Positions 20,252 through 32,100 of a DNA stretch of 64,000 nucleotides are shown one piece after another. Numbering within the stretch: the first letter of the stretch is position 1; each line of letters starts with the position of its first letter. Under the pieces are notes generated by a model. That model had not been told where the DNA came from and did no database searches. It was given only the letters and a program-made list of their open reading frames with translations. Made by a program: the position numbers and the translations under genes. Source of the DNA: Ilyonectria destructans (taxonomy: Eukaryota > Ascomycota > Sordariomycetes > Hypocreales > Nectriaceae); contig JAHEWK010000011.1 of assembly GCA_020740775.1 (NCBI GenBank), forward strand, positions 1,302,001-1,366,000. Reading direction: 5' to 3'.

Positions 20252-21810
20252 GGTGGTGATTTATCGTAGTTGTGCGTATAAAAGTTGTGTGTTTGAGGAA
20301 ATCTGTAGTAGCCGAGTACAGTCACGCTCGGCCATAGAAATTGGCTCGCGGAGCCTATCGAAGAAATCCAGCTGGACGCTCCCCCGATCACCGAACAAGG
20401 AGTCAAACTTACTTGTATCGCTTTTGTCTCTGCATTGGCTCTAGCCATGAAAGGCCAGGTTCCCAGGCAACACCACGTAGATGCTGCAGGGTCGGGTTTC
20501 GTTGCTCACGTGCACAGGTCCTTAAAGCAACTGCTTTGGTCTTTTCCCCCGGCTTTTCTTCTTTCCCTAAATAAATTCATTCGGTCGCCGGCCAAAGTTA
20601 CTTTCTATGAAAGAGGCGAAGAGTTAGGTCGGCCGTGTTGCCAGCCGTGGCGTCAGTTCTTCTTCCGCATTTCCCCAATCGTACAATATTAACCAACTTT
20701 GCAGAACCGCCAGGCTTCCAGAGTGAGCGAGATGACGACTGAGGCGGAGGCTGGGACCTCCGAGCCCAAGAAACCCAAGTTAGAGGTAAAGTATCGTCCC
20801 GTGCAGATAACTGCTTGCTCTAACGACATCTTTATGTAGCCAGGCTCCAAGGAGGTACACTCCAGCAGCCCCACGATCCATTCAAAATTATTTACACATG
20901 TGGCAATGCCAGCATCTTGAGGACCATTTGGAGACAGGAGAAATGGTAACACCACCCCAGGTGCGGAAGGCAGCCCCGATAGCCGATTTTGAGGGTTAGA
21001 ACGACCTGGTAACCCGTCCTTTGTGACGAGAGAGAAGTAAGTTGTGTTTCGCTCGTCTGCCCTTTATGCATCAGCGTTGCTAATATAGTTGTAGAAGAAA
21101 CTTCATATCGCGACTGTACGTGAATGGATCACGTTGATAGAGTCCATCTTGGGGACTTGTAGTGACATTTTGTTTTAGACTCTTCTCTAGAAGTTCAGGG
21201 TGTCGATCGTATCCTCAAATAATGAGTTTTTGCCATAACACGATGGATTTTTGATAAACATTGGAGGGTGGGAACAAGGGCTTTAGGTGAACTTGGTGGA
21301 GAGTTTAAAATGAGGTGATGTGAAAGAGTTGAAGGACATTAGGGCCGTCTGGGTAGATCCAAGGATATCGCATTGACGACTACGGCAAAAGTGGAATGAA
21401 CACTCCACTAATGCATAGTGCAACTGAGGTCTATATATATGTAACAAAGGACGAATGGAGACTTTATTAGGAAGCACTGTATCAAGTATTCCCAGGTGAC
21501 AGCATGCCTGTTCCATCCCCCGGTCTAGGTTTGACTTATCCGTCCCAAACTTGCTATTAGCTGACCCGCGTTCTTACTAACAAACTATGTCTGCTGAATC
21601 TTTGTATCTGACCCTATGCATGCAATTAGAAGGATTCAGATACAAAGGGAAGGGAATTGAAGGTCTTATAACTTTAGAAGACTAATTATTATTTATTTCT
21701 TATCAAAATAACTATTTATTTTATGTATTAGGTTTTATTTAGTACCTAATCATTGGGGGTAATTTGGTGTGCTTATTCCCAGTATTCATCGAGACCTTCA
21801 TCCGCATCAT
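20252..21810. other. Gene-poor spacer with AT-rich islet
   Basis: No gene can be confirmed. At 20732 (+) a short exon-like reading (MTTEAEAGTSEPKKPKLE) ends at a plausible donor; after an AG near 20839 it continues as PGSKEVHSSS and soon stops. It may be the start of a truncated or decayed gene that I cannot identify. About 21660-21760 is strongly AT-rich compared with the rest. An inverted repeat lies just before it. Confidence 0.45.
21600..21647. repeat. 12-bp inverted repeat (hairpin)
   Basis: CTTTGTATCTGA at 21600-21611 pairs perfectly with TCAGATACAAAG at 21636-21647 across a 24-nt loop that itself contains the palindrome TGCATGCA. It lies downstream of the transporter gene, beside the AT-rich islet, and could be a transcript 3' structure or a small transposon end. 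Confidence 0.75.
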
Positions 21811-23307
21811 TCAGACTCTTCCAGGCTTACCACACTCAGCAAACATCCGTTTCCGCCCTACCATTTTGCTCTTGACACTGACAACCTCGCTGTTGGCAGT
21901 CATGACGCGGTCGATATTCTCGGACGCTTGGTGCGTCACTCGAGCAATTTCGGCGATTTCACCAATCTTCCATCCCCGCAGCACAACCAAACACATTGTA
22001 GCCACAATGTACATGAAGCCGACAAATAGCTGGGCGCCAATGTACTTGCCCGTTTTCGCCACGATTTCCAAAGCAATGGGCTCACTGAAAGTACACGGTA
22101 GTACAATGACCAACCAAACGAGATTGAGAGCAGAAGGGACATCCGCCAAGCCAACCACTTCGGCCGTGACAGGGGCGATGGTCGCCCAGAAGGTGCCGCC
22201 CACAGCACCGCCGATAATAGTGAATAAGATCAGAACTCCATAGACATTGCCGTTAATCCAGAGGGCAAAGACAAAGATTGCGGCCATGAATGTTGTCAGA
22301 CAAGCCATGTTGATCCGACCAGTCCTATCACTAAAGTACCCGATGAATGGTCGGCCAAAAGCCTGGCCCAAATTGAAGATGGCGCTGACAAGAGCGGCCT
22401 GCGAGGAATCGAGCCCGACTTCATTGGCATAGTTTGCCAAGCTGAAGATGAGCACGATGTAAGCTAGCATACTGAACCACGCATAGCCGAGCAGCAAGAG
22501 GTACTCGACACGCTTGAACAGGGCAGTGTCAAATGCTACTTGGCGGGAGCCAATGATCTTGTTACGATCTTTGACAAGAAGTGTGCAGATGGTGTTGACG
22601 ACAAAAACAAGAATGCCGAGGATCCGAAACGCCCATGCAAGGCCGAGGTTCCTAATCATGGCGCCACTGGCAAACGAATAGAGGAGTCCGCCAAGGCCGG
22701 ATCCTGCAGCTGAGATGCCATTGGCCAAGGATCGGCGGGTTGTGAACCACTGGGGAACGATGCCAACACTTGGGACGAAGAGGAATCCCATGCCAATGCC
22801 AAAGAGGACGCCCTGGGTGAGAAAAAGGTGCCAGATCTTGTAGGCGAAACTGGCACAGATCAAACTGGCGGTTTCAAGGACAACACCGATGAACAGAGTT
22901 GGTCTGGTACCGAGCTCGCGGACGGCAATGGTGGCAACAGGGGATATGAGGAGGGCGGAGCTGACACTCAGTGAGCCAATGAAGGCGTACTCGAGGGATG
23001 TGGCGCCAGGGAAGGTGTTGTTCTTCAGGTAGTAAGCAAGGAACACACCATAACTCGAGTTGAGGCCCCAAGTATGTGCGTTGATGGTTGCGACACTAGC
23101 TGTGCAAACCCAGCCATAGCCTCCGTTGGGCGGGGGCGGAGGTCCATTGTCTTGGACAGGGGATCCCTCGTCAACGTCGGAAGGCGAACGTCGGTTGTCG
23201 GTTGTTCGAATGGCGGCTATGGCATCTCCATCGTTCAAGGTTGACGTGTCTGGGCTGCCGGTGTCGCGTTCCGGGTACCGATCGGCCAAATCTCGTTTCT
23301 CGTCCAT
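21811..23307 (-). CDS. MFS transporter, monocarboxylate-permease (MCT/Mch) type
   Basis: A single-exon, 498-aa protein from the ATG at 23307; the longer frame upstream begins only with a TTG. A hydrophilic N-terminal tail of about 60 residues ends in a proline run and NGGYGWV, the signature that opens TM1 in the monocarboxylate transporter family. About twelve hydrophobic spans follow, with GIGMGFLFVPSVGIVPQWF and RRSLANGISAAGSGLGG around TM4-TM5 and a central loop (KDRNKIIGSR). The C-terminal tail is basic. It is related to yeast Mch proteins, whose substrates range from unknown to riboflavin, so the substrate cannot be inferred here. It is divergently arranged with the GT2 gene, with about 1.3 kb between the starts. 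Location is probably the plasma membrane (inference). Confidence 0.92.
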   Translation of the reverse strand: MDEKRDLADRYPERDTGSPDTSTLNDGDAIAAIRTTDNRRSPSDVDEGSPVQDNGPPPPPNGGYGWVCTASVATINAHTWGLNSSYGVFLAYYLKNNTFPGATSLEYAFIGSLSVSSALLISPVATIAVRELGTRPTLFIGVVLETASLICASFAYKIWHLFLTQGVLFGIGMGFLFVPSVGIVPQWFTTRRSLANGISAAGSGLGGLLYSFASGAMIRNLGLAWAFRILGILVFVVNTICTLLVKDRNKIIGSRQVAFDTALFKRVEYLLLLGYAWFSMLAYIVLIFSLANYANEVGLDSSQAALVSAIFNLGQAFGRPFIGYFSDRTGRINMACLTTFMAAIFVFALWINGNVYGVLILFTIIGGAVGGTFWATIAPVTAEVVGLADVPSALNLVWLVIVLPCTFSEPIALEIVAKTGKYIGAQLFVGFMYIVATMCLVVLRGWKIGEIAEIARVTHQASENIDRVMTANSEVVSVKSKMVGRKRMFAECGKPGRV

Positions 23308-24626
23308 TTCACCTCTCTGAAGGAGCAATTGAACAGAGGTGTGCCAGGCTTTGGCAGGGTATCCTAAGACAGCGGAGGACAATACCGCGGGAGACGACCG
23401 GTGAGGATCGCGACAGACGCCTTGCTGAGCGGAGGTGAAAGGATGAAATGCCTAACGAGATGGAAATTCTCCTTATGACTGACATGACGGCGGGCCCCAG
23501 ATTTTTTATCCAAGGCCGGCAAGTGACCCCGGTTCTAGGTGGATGCTGGCCGTTCGGGGAGGGCGCTGGGCCACTTTTCCTCCATTATCGAGTGGATGGA
23601 TCATCGACCCCGAGGTTCGGAAATGGTGTCGGGGATAGCACGGAGCGTCGTTAGTTCGGTTTTTTCGGTTGGCGTCGCATCAGCTTCCCGACTATTAGGG
23701 AGTAGCTTGTGATGAGTTTGTGGGTGGCTTGAGGAAGCCGAGGAGAGGGGGCCATGGGGAGCCGCACGATGAGGGCATCATGGCATAGCGGATACATTGA
23801 CCAGACGCTGAAGAAACGCTTTGAGATGCTGAAGAGACATTGATTGAAGAGTCTCACAATCCACGTGGAGACGCCCTCCCGCCACAATCCATGTCTTTGG
23901 AGAGCCAACCGCGTCTGCAACGTGAATTTGTAAGGTTTAGCTGCGGTTCCTGTTCATAGTCCGGGGATAAAGCGGGGCGTCACGTCTCTCAGGATTCGGC
24001 CGATCGGACACCCAGCCAGCCGGCCAGCCAGCCAACCACATCCCAAACCTTTCCGCGCGACGCCTCCAAACCGCGGAAACACTAACGAACTGCATGCGCC
24101 AACCGGCTGACGCACTTATTAGTGTCGGCTATTGTTCAGGATAGGTGTTTTTGGCACGGTGGCACGATGCACGGTCCTCATGATTGAGCAAAGGACAAGG
24201 AGAGTGTGTCCTTTGATTGGACCTCAGGAGAAGCCCCAAACTTAGCCGTCACTCGATTCTACCCTGACAAAGTACACAAAGTGGTTAACTCGAGAATTCC
24301 AACATATGTCGTTGAGACAAGATGGGAGAGAAGTGGTACTATCCACGCATGTTTCATGCAACTTTGCCGACACACAAGACGGTTTTTGCTATAGACTATC
24401 ATGTCCCAAGCAACTGGTCCTGAATATCCGAACACCTTGCAATGAACACATGAACCATGTCTTGTTCTGCAATCATCTGGACTTGGGTGAGTGCCCCAAT
24501 ATGTCTATATCTTCGCCAATGCAGTCGCCAGGTTACTGCCAACTCTTTTCTTCCCATCCCTTCTATACCCCTCAATTGTCTCAATCCATCTAGCATTGAC
24601 CTTCTCAGTGGACTATCACTGTCGCC
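23308..24626. other. Divergent promoter region
   Basis: This is the spacer between the transporter (-) and glycosyltransferase (+) starts. It contains a CCAG/CCGG-rich short repeat near 24011-24038 and no supportable gene. Confidence 0.55.
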
Positions 24627-25955
24627 ATGGAGGCCAACTCCTCTTCGACCGGCCACTTCGCTGCCCTCATCGCCTTCGTGGTCCTGGTCTCCTTCCGATA
24701 TTGCCGCCTTATGGGAAATCTCATTGGTGCAGTGTGCTACCATCCGTTCCCAATTCCTGCGCACCCTGCCATCACTCATCGAGATTGTACCGTCATCATG
24801 CCTATCGTCGACCTGGACAACCCGCATCTGGAGCAGTGTATTCGCTCGATCTTGAGCAATCGCGTCTATGCACTCATCCTCGTCACCGTGGGCAGAAGTC
24901 GCCGAAATCGTCTCTACGATTTCATTCGTGAGCTTCGGTTTGAGTTCCCCAGTACCGGAATTCACGTTGGTGCAGTGCCACAGGCTAACAAGCGCTCCCA
25001 GATCGCACACGCCATTCCGCAACTGACGAGTGGTATTACAATCCTTGCCGACGATCGTGTCTTCTGGCATGAGCGGTTCTTGGCTGCTGCACTCGCCCCC
25101 TTTACTGACAGGGCTGTTGGCGGCGTCTTCACGAACAAGCGTATCCGCCGCGAGGCGACAGGATTCAGTTGGAATTCATTCTGTGGTTTTATTGAAAGTG
25201 TGTATTTCTCGAATCTCAACTACGAGACACGAGCTACCAATGCCATCGACGGGTCTGTTAAGGTAATCGAAGGCCAGACTGCTCTCTATCGCACCGAGAT
25301 CGTCCAAGCCCCGGAGTTTGTGGAGGCATTCCAGAACGAGTACTTCTTCTTTGGTAAGTATGGACCTATTGCCGCTGGCGATGATAACTTCATCACTCGG
25401 TGGCTCATCCAACACGATTGGCACATTGCGTTCCAGTCAACTACCAACTCATGCGTTGAAGTCCCTACCCGCACAGCCTCGCAGTTCATCGATCATTGTG
25501 ATCGCCGAGGTCGGAACTCGTGGCGATCCCACGCCACCATGCTCTTCTGTACCCCGAAGGTGTGGAAGCGTTTTCCGTGGGGTGCCTACGCCATTCACCT
25601 GTCGGGCCTCTTCAACTTGTCACTCTTCTGCGATGTAGCTATACTCACATCCTTTGCGTTCACCTGGTATGCAATTGAGGCACCGTGGATGTTTGCAATC
25701 CCCGCTGCAGGAATCTTCCTGACCAAGCTGATCAAGCCACTGCCAGTCTTGGTACAAAATCCTCTAGACATGTTCTTCATTCCTGGACTCATTGCTTTTG
25801 GGTACTTCCATACCCTCCTGGAGCTCAAGACTCTTTTCACCTTTTACGATAGAAAGTGGGGTAGATATGGAGTAGCTGATGTCGAGGAAGGCCCTGATGA
25901 CGAGATCGGGTGGCTCTGGGGTGAGGGCCACGAGATGCGGATTCTACTCTCCTAG
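24627..25955 (+). CDS. Family 2 glycosyltransferase, Cps1/fungal GT2 polysaccharide-synthase type
   Basis: A single-exon 442-aa integral membrane glycosyltransferase. The start has a GCCATGG context. One N-terminal span (AALIAFVVLVSF) precedes the catalytic domain (about 55-310), which begins with CTVIMPIVDLDN. Candidate catalytic elements are ILADDRVFW (nucleotide-sugar/metal-binding acidic pair), AAGDDNFITRWL (acceptor/catalytic acidic motif, the GDD form seen in hyaluronan-type synthases) and RRGRNSWRS, a divergent R/QxxRW-like motif. Two to four C-terminal spans follow (about 325-410). The type-2 glycosyltransferases called Cps1 or GT2 in filamentous fungi are reported to be needed for hyphal growth on solid surfaces and virulence. 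The polymer made is not settled, and whether this copy is that orthologue needs a phylogeny. Confidence 0.85.
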   Translation: MEANSSSTGHFAALIAFVVLVSFRYCRLMGNLIGAVCYHPFPIPAHPAITHRDCTVIMPIVDLDNPHLEQCIRSILSNRVYALILVTVGRSRRNRLYDFIRELRFEFPSTGIHVGAVPQANKRSQIAHAIPQLTSGITILADDRVFWHERFLAAALAPFTDRAVGGVFTNKRIRREATGFSWNSFCGFIESVYFSNLNYETRATNAIDGSVKVIEGQTALYRTEIVQAPEFVEAFQNEYFFFGKYGPIAAGDDNFITRWLIQHDWHIAFQSTTNSCVEVPTRTASQFIDHCDRRGRNSWRSHATMLFCTPKVWKRFPWGAYAIHLSGLFNLSLFCDVAILTSFAFTWYAIEAPWMFAIPAAGIFLTKLIKPLPVLVQNPLDMFFIPGLIAFGYFHTLLELKTLFTFYDRKWGRYGVADVEEGPDDEIGWLWGEGHEMRILLS

Positions 25956-28900
25956 GTCATTCTCGGACAGCTCTTGCTATGGATGATGGTATGTACTGAT
26001 TCGCGAGGCTCATTGGTTGTCCAATAACTAGTTCTTTTAGTTAATAGATCTGATACCTGACAAGTGGTACTTCGGCAAATTATACTCTCTGACCAGATTT
26101 GGTATGCTTCCTGCGACAAAATCATGCCGTGTTACGTAAATTAAACAAATATTGAACATAAACATAGCCTAACGGAAATTATGATTCATACCTTACAAAG
26201 ACAAACGTAAATCATCGAATACCTGCTGTATCCAGTTACGTGTAGTTTGGATGTCGAGACGGGACAATCTAGGGTAAGTGTCGGCTTACAGAGTGAGAGC
26301 AGCTTCGCACATTTGGTATCATAAGCTTGGATCGAAAGTAAGGATAAAAAGTCTAGTAAATCTAACTTTAAGCTAATCAAAAAATGTATAACCGATTTTT
26401 GTGAGGACTTAGGGTTGTGGTAAGGACGTGGTGGAGGAGGCTCAAGGGGTAACACAAATTCAGGGCTGCACCACCCAGCTTGATTGATGAGGCATTAGGT
26501 CGAAAATGACTGCCATACCGCGTTAAAACTACAATGAACAATACGAAACTATGCTTGAGCCATGCTAAAACAAGCCAGCCTTGAATGCTGGCTTCAAACG
26601 ATTGAGTTCCAGCGCCGTGGTGTTGCACCTCAGAAGTGTTCAGGGGTAACCACCAAAAGCTACCAGTTTCAATGCCACGACGTTGAAATCTACTAGTGGA
26701 GCCAGATTCCCGAATACCGAACGAAAAAAAGGGTCTCAGATAAGATCTGGATGGATTCTGGGGCGACCCCGTGGGGATAGTTGCGCCGGCTTCACCTGTG
26801 CTCCAGGCATCCACATCGTCCCTGTGGGTATGGGGTAATATCTGAGCTTTGTAATGGCGAGATCTCTGTGGCCCACGATCGTGACATTCTCTGGGAATGT
26901 GATGGGCCGGGAGTGGGCCAAATGGTCCAGAAGCCTCTGAGGTGAGGGTGGCGATGTGTTGTTTGGATGCATCAATCGCCGGCCCACGAGAATGTCATAT
27001 TTTCAGAAGGGCTTCAAGCATACAATTATTGGAAGTCATCTTGAAATATTAAGTGCGACTCTAAGTGATAGTCCACAGGTCTCTAGGAATCTCTTTTAGG
27101 GGACTGGACGAGGGGGTCAAGCTGCACATTTCGCAAACTCCCCGTTTGGAAAGGATCATTTCCCCCTCGCCCAAGGGCTGCCGGCCTGCGTTAACATATC
27201 ATCACCGCAGTAGAGGTATTCTTTTACTTTTTACATCTTCAGGAGTCTTCATCAAGCTAGATAAAGTCCAGGCACGCCCTGAGATCAATTTGGTGATGGC
27301 CTCAGGGGGAATAGGGGTAATGCTTGAACAGTGGCCACCAGCGGCCTGCAGCTTCTTACGGGAGCAGAATCTAGCTCTGGAAGGCTGGTTACTCTGCCAC
27401 GGCGGTGGCGAATCTCGGCATTCAAGTGAGAGCATTTGCCGACCGCGATTTCGTGAGTCTCGGGATCCAAGTCTTCCATTGTCGACATCCCGAGTCCGAG
27501 ATTCTACAGACACCCTGATTCTACGCAATAGTCAGTCGATTACGGTGCGGAACCGCAGATTGCATGTTGGCCTTGGTCGCTGGCAACCCGTCGTTCGATT
27601 TGTTGATGATCGAGGCCGTTTAAGGGGGCCATTGCAAAGGATGCACACCCGTACTGCCGTTTGTTCCGACGAGGTCTTCCCTGCGAGCCATCCGCATCCC
27701 CAACCATTTGGTACTGGCTGGGTGATCAAGCTTAAGAGCAAGGACGGACAATGTTAATGCAAACCATGGGTAGCCGTGGTCGAGATTTGTCAAAATGGAT
27801 AGGGGGAGTGTTCATCCTGCAGCAGGCGTTGAACGCAGAGCGCTACTCAAAGTTGACCACGTCTACCCATCAAGACACTTGTACAGAAGGCTCGGTTGAA
27901 CCGTTTGCAGTCAGACATTGCCATAACCGAGGTTGAGAATATATGGAGTCAGTTGATGTGAGATGTGACCCACGATGATCCACGACGTGATAGATTACAT
28001 CCCGTCCCGTCTCACCCAAACCCACACACGTTCATAAAACATAACCTAGCATTCGGTTCAAAGGAAGTTGCCCAAATGGGCCAATAAGGAAAATTGTCCT
28101 TCCTTGCCTAAACCCCCTGGCTACCGCAGGGAAAACGCAACAGTGACGATGAATGCTTATGGACCGAGGATAACATGCTCACACCACCCACTGACGAAAT
28201 CTCGGCCGAAAAGCGGTCGGCAAACGACCTGAGCTAAGTCTTTACTAGCGACTTAGAATGGGCCTTTAATCCACCAGAGATTGAGGGGGTAGTGGTTTGA
28301 GAGCGAGAAAATGAAGACGCTGTGTATTTTGGATCCCTTCATATCTCGGGATTCATGAATTCTTGGAGCCCAATTTTTATTAGAGCTGGTCCCAGTGCAC
28401 CCTCACAGAGAATCCACTCGAGCGTCCTAAGATTGAAGCATGGCCAAGGGCATTGATTCTCAGGCCAAGAAACCTGTGTGGTTTGGGTGCCTACCGATCG
28501 ATGGTTTGGACGATTCCCCATTGCAGGCCTCTTGGACTCCGGGATTTGAAGTCCGGGTATCTCCAAAAGGTCTCCAACAGCTCGCGTCGGTGTCCGGCGG
28601 TGGCTGCCATGGGTTGGGAGGCTAACGGCAATGTGCGTGGTATTAGCAGATCGCAACCCTGGCCCCTGACCCTTGGCACTTGGCACTTTGCCTCGCGGCT
28701 CTTCAAGTCTTGGCTGGCATAGGGGCGTATGTTTATATCCCTGCGCTTGTGCCTGGGTGTGCGTAGTGAGTGCAGCTTCAACGTGACTACCAGCGAAGTC
28801 AAAGAGGGCTTTCAATCACAGTCAGAAGAGAACGCTGCTGGCGATGGTTAGCAGTTCAGATGGACGTTTTGAACTTGCTCCTCTCTTTTCATTGCCGGGG

Positions 28901-31900
28901 CACACCGCAACGCGTGGGCTAATAATGGCAGCAGCCGCAATCGAAATGGTAATGCGGTGACGGACTTCGTTCGGGGAGTGTGACACGGCGATTCCGCTGG
29001 CGGAATTGGCTGAGACAACAACGGCGGAGCTGAACTCATACGATAGTGGAGCTCTCTGGGTCCGTCGCCTGTCACCACGCGTGTGGGCTCCTAGCGCTGC
29101 CGACAGCGTCGATTCGCACGATCTCTGGAAGAGAGAGCGAGTGGTGAGAACAAAGCTAGCGCTGACTGGGATAATTATCCCGTTCGAGGCGTAAAATGGG
29201 CTGCGGCAGGGGTTGATTGATGGACCTTGTGCTCCGTCGAGGAGTGTCCATGGAGACTGTACCAACACCGGATTCCAAACAGAACGGCTTGAAGAGAAAA
29301 TATTGAGACGGGAATACGGATAGAGCGATGCGAGTGCGTGTTAGGACATGGTTGGAGACAAGGTTGTTGGTGTGCGTTGTTGGCTGCAGATGAGCAGAAA
29401 GGAAACAAGCCGAGATAGAGGCAGAGGGCAGACAGGAGCGATGGCGGGTGGCGCCCAGTGTTCCTGCACCTGCCTGCATTTGAACCCGGGCTGGCGCCTG
29501 CCCTGGACTCGTCCTGCACCTATCCTGCACCTGCCCTGCCCTGGCTCTGGGCGAAAAATGGGAAACAGGCTCCAAGGAGGCTCCTTGCACCTGTTGTTTC
29601 TGGAATATGTCCAGCAGCCCCTTGGTGAGGCGCCTGCATTAAGTGGCGTGGTCGTTAGTTCGTCCCATTCCCGTCACCTGGAAAGAGCCGCAGCTGCGGC
29701 GAACGCCATGGCGGCCCGCCAGCCTGGGCTGGACAGAACGCCTCATTCTCGGCGTCACCAACTGGAAATCCGGTCCGATGATGCTGGGCACTGCTACGAT
29801 ACGTAATGATTCCACCGTGTGACCGTCTCTTAATTGCCTCCCCCAAAACTCCCGACATCGGGGTTTTGGAGAAGGAGGATTGTCCCCAACGAGCCCAACG
29901 AGACTGAGGCGTGAAAAATTAGAGGGACAGACCGACCGGCCCTACAAGCGTCATCGCCAAGACGTCGTACCGTACAACCCTAGCCATGCGGCTCCGTTCG
30001 AGAGGGTCCCAGCCGCCAGGTCCCATGTCCGTGTGTTCAAAGAGCCGGAGACCGACCGTTTACCGAGGATAACTTTCAGGCCATGTCTGTGTCTTTTGAC
30101 TTCAGGTTTGTATCCAGGACTCCAGCTCGCAGGGGTGTCCAGAAGGCCCTCTCGCAAGGGAGGGACAAAGCCACAGACAGATCACATTGTTCATCTCTCA
30201 GGTCTACGGGTTGTGTGTTCCTGCCAAGGGGCAACATTTCCGCAGCTTGACAACGGCTTACACGAGTTTTGAGGCGCTGGGAAACTCAAAACCAGGCATT
30301 CCCTTGCTTGCCTGATCAGGCCACCATGCGCGAAACACGCACTGAGCGGATACATGTGTGTGAGCGCGGCGCCACCCATGCAATCCCTTTGGTTGCCACA
30401 TGGTTTTTGGTGCAAGGCCGTTGCGGCCCCGACGGCAATCTCTTGTGAGCACCCGTTAAAGCCGTGTTTTCTGAGCTGATGGGGAGACACGCATGAGCTG
30501 CAAGGTGGTTGCAATCTATTATTGCCGCAGTCCTTCTTTTTCTACGCCCTCTCTGTCTTCCTGTTCACCGCGCCGGAGAGTTTTTAATAGTGCGAAGGTG
30601 GTGTGTGAACCCCGCGGCGGGAGGCTGGACAAGGGAGGGCCTTCTCCAAATTTCGTGAGGAGAGAAGAGGAGAGTTTGCCAAGACAACCGAGCACTTCTC
30701 CAAATTTCGCTGGGGGTTTGGGGAAGCGGACGTCACATATTCAACGTCGCCCAAGGCGAAATGGCCATGGCGTGACGGTTGGAAACAATCCCTTCTGGAA
30801 TGTCGCTATTTCGACCAAATGGATGCCCTTCTTCTAGTCTCAGGGACTGTCCCTTACGCGGCAACACACAGAGCGGAGCCGATGGCAAAGGAAACTCGGA
30901 TATGTCGGCGCGGTCCAGGACGCCTTCGGGCTAATCTCCAACAACCGCACGAACAGCAGACTGACGACCCCCACTTTTTGGGATGAACAATCGAACAAAG
31001 TAGCACAAGGCTTTCGATTTGATCATGGTCACGATGTCGATCTAGCTCAAGACAAAGCACGCAGATCGCCAGACGAATCCAGTTCCTGTGGTGGTTTGAG
31101 AGTGCATTTGTTGCCACGAACCGCCACAGGTCTCGGCGCTGACGACACCAAGTCTGCTTCTTCCTCACCTCTCCTTGCGGTACCTAGCCGATCTCCGTCG
31201 ACGTGACCCCTGCCTCCGCTGCAAAAATCCCGAAACGGTATGCCCGTCCAATCAGATTTGAAGCCGCCGTCAATCAACGTCACATCCGGCATGAGGCGCT
31301 GAAGTGACGCCCCCCTTCCTGCGCTCTTGTTGCTGCGGCGCACTGCTATTTTCTCTCTTCCGCCTCGGCCCCCCACTTTGCATCTCCACCTGAAGAACCC
31401 ACCCAGCCCACCGCAGTGGGGACTTGTGTCTGTAAGTGACGCCTGTGAGTTGGGTCTTGAGCCTTGAGCGGCCTGCGAGAATGAGCCCACGGACGATGAG
31501 AGATGCAAAAATTGCCCAAATGCCGGTCTTTTTGTTCCGCGCGCATCAACAGAGGATGGCCCAAAAGGGGAACTTGACGATGGAGGGCTCCATGATGGAC
31601 AAGGTGATCCCAGGGCAGACCGGTTGCCTTTGGTCCGGCGCTGGAGAGTAAAAATGTGGATATCTCATGGGAGCATTACCGAGGATCTGTACGAAGTAAT
31701 GTCTGGTATCTCGTCATCCTCCTCTTTTCATCTCTTTGTACCCTCTTCCCTCGGTTCCCTCTTATTTGGTTCTCTTCCCATGTCCCCCTCACTGCCCCCA
31801 AATCTGTCGCCTGCAAAAATTCCAAGCCACCTGCGTTCCCCTCTTCGCCAACCCCTGCTGGACAGGCCTTGGACGGCCATTCCGATTTTTGGGGTAATGG

Positions 31901-32100
31901 ACCATTCCCCTCCTTGAGCTCGAGCTGTCTCTTCCTCTTTTTCTCTTATCCTCATCGTTCTCGACGTTGTTTCGTGTCCATTGCTCTATGCCATTTATGC
32001 AAGTCGAATGAACCGAATGGTTACGGAGCCAGCTTGACGCAACGGGATGGCTGGGACAAGTGTGAGGGAATGGTTCCTGCAATGACGCAGTGTAGAATTG
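25956..32100. other. Gene desert
   Basis: These 6.1 kb contain only short or mutually overlapping ORFs on both strands. The longest plus-strand frame (27065-27757) lacks an ATG at its head, known motifs and splice structure. About 26,040-26,400 is AT-richer. Short CTGCACCT-type repeats occur around 29,505-29,540. I see no transposon coding sequence, tRNA or long repeat. Confidence 0.5.

Noticed and set aside
26736..26987. Short minus-strand frame as part of a hidden multi-exon gene
   Set aside because: No neighbouring exons with matching phase or conserved residues could be joined.
27065..27757. 230-codon plus-strand ORF in the 26-34 kb desert
   Set aside because: It begins with GTG, has no early ATG in good context and no recognisable domain.
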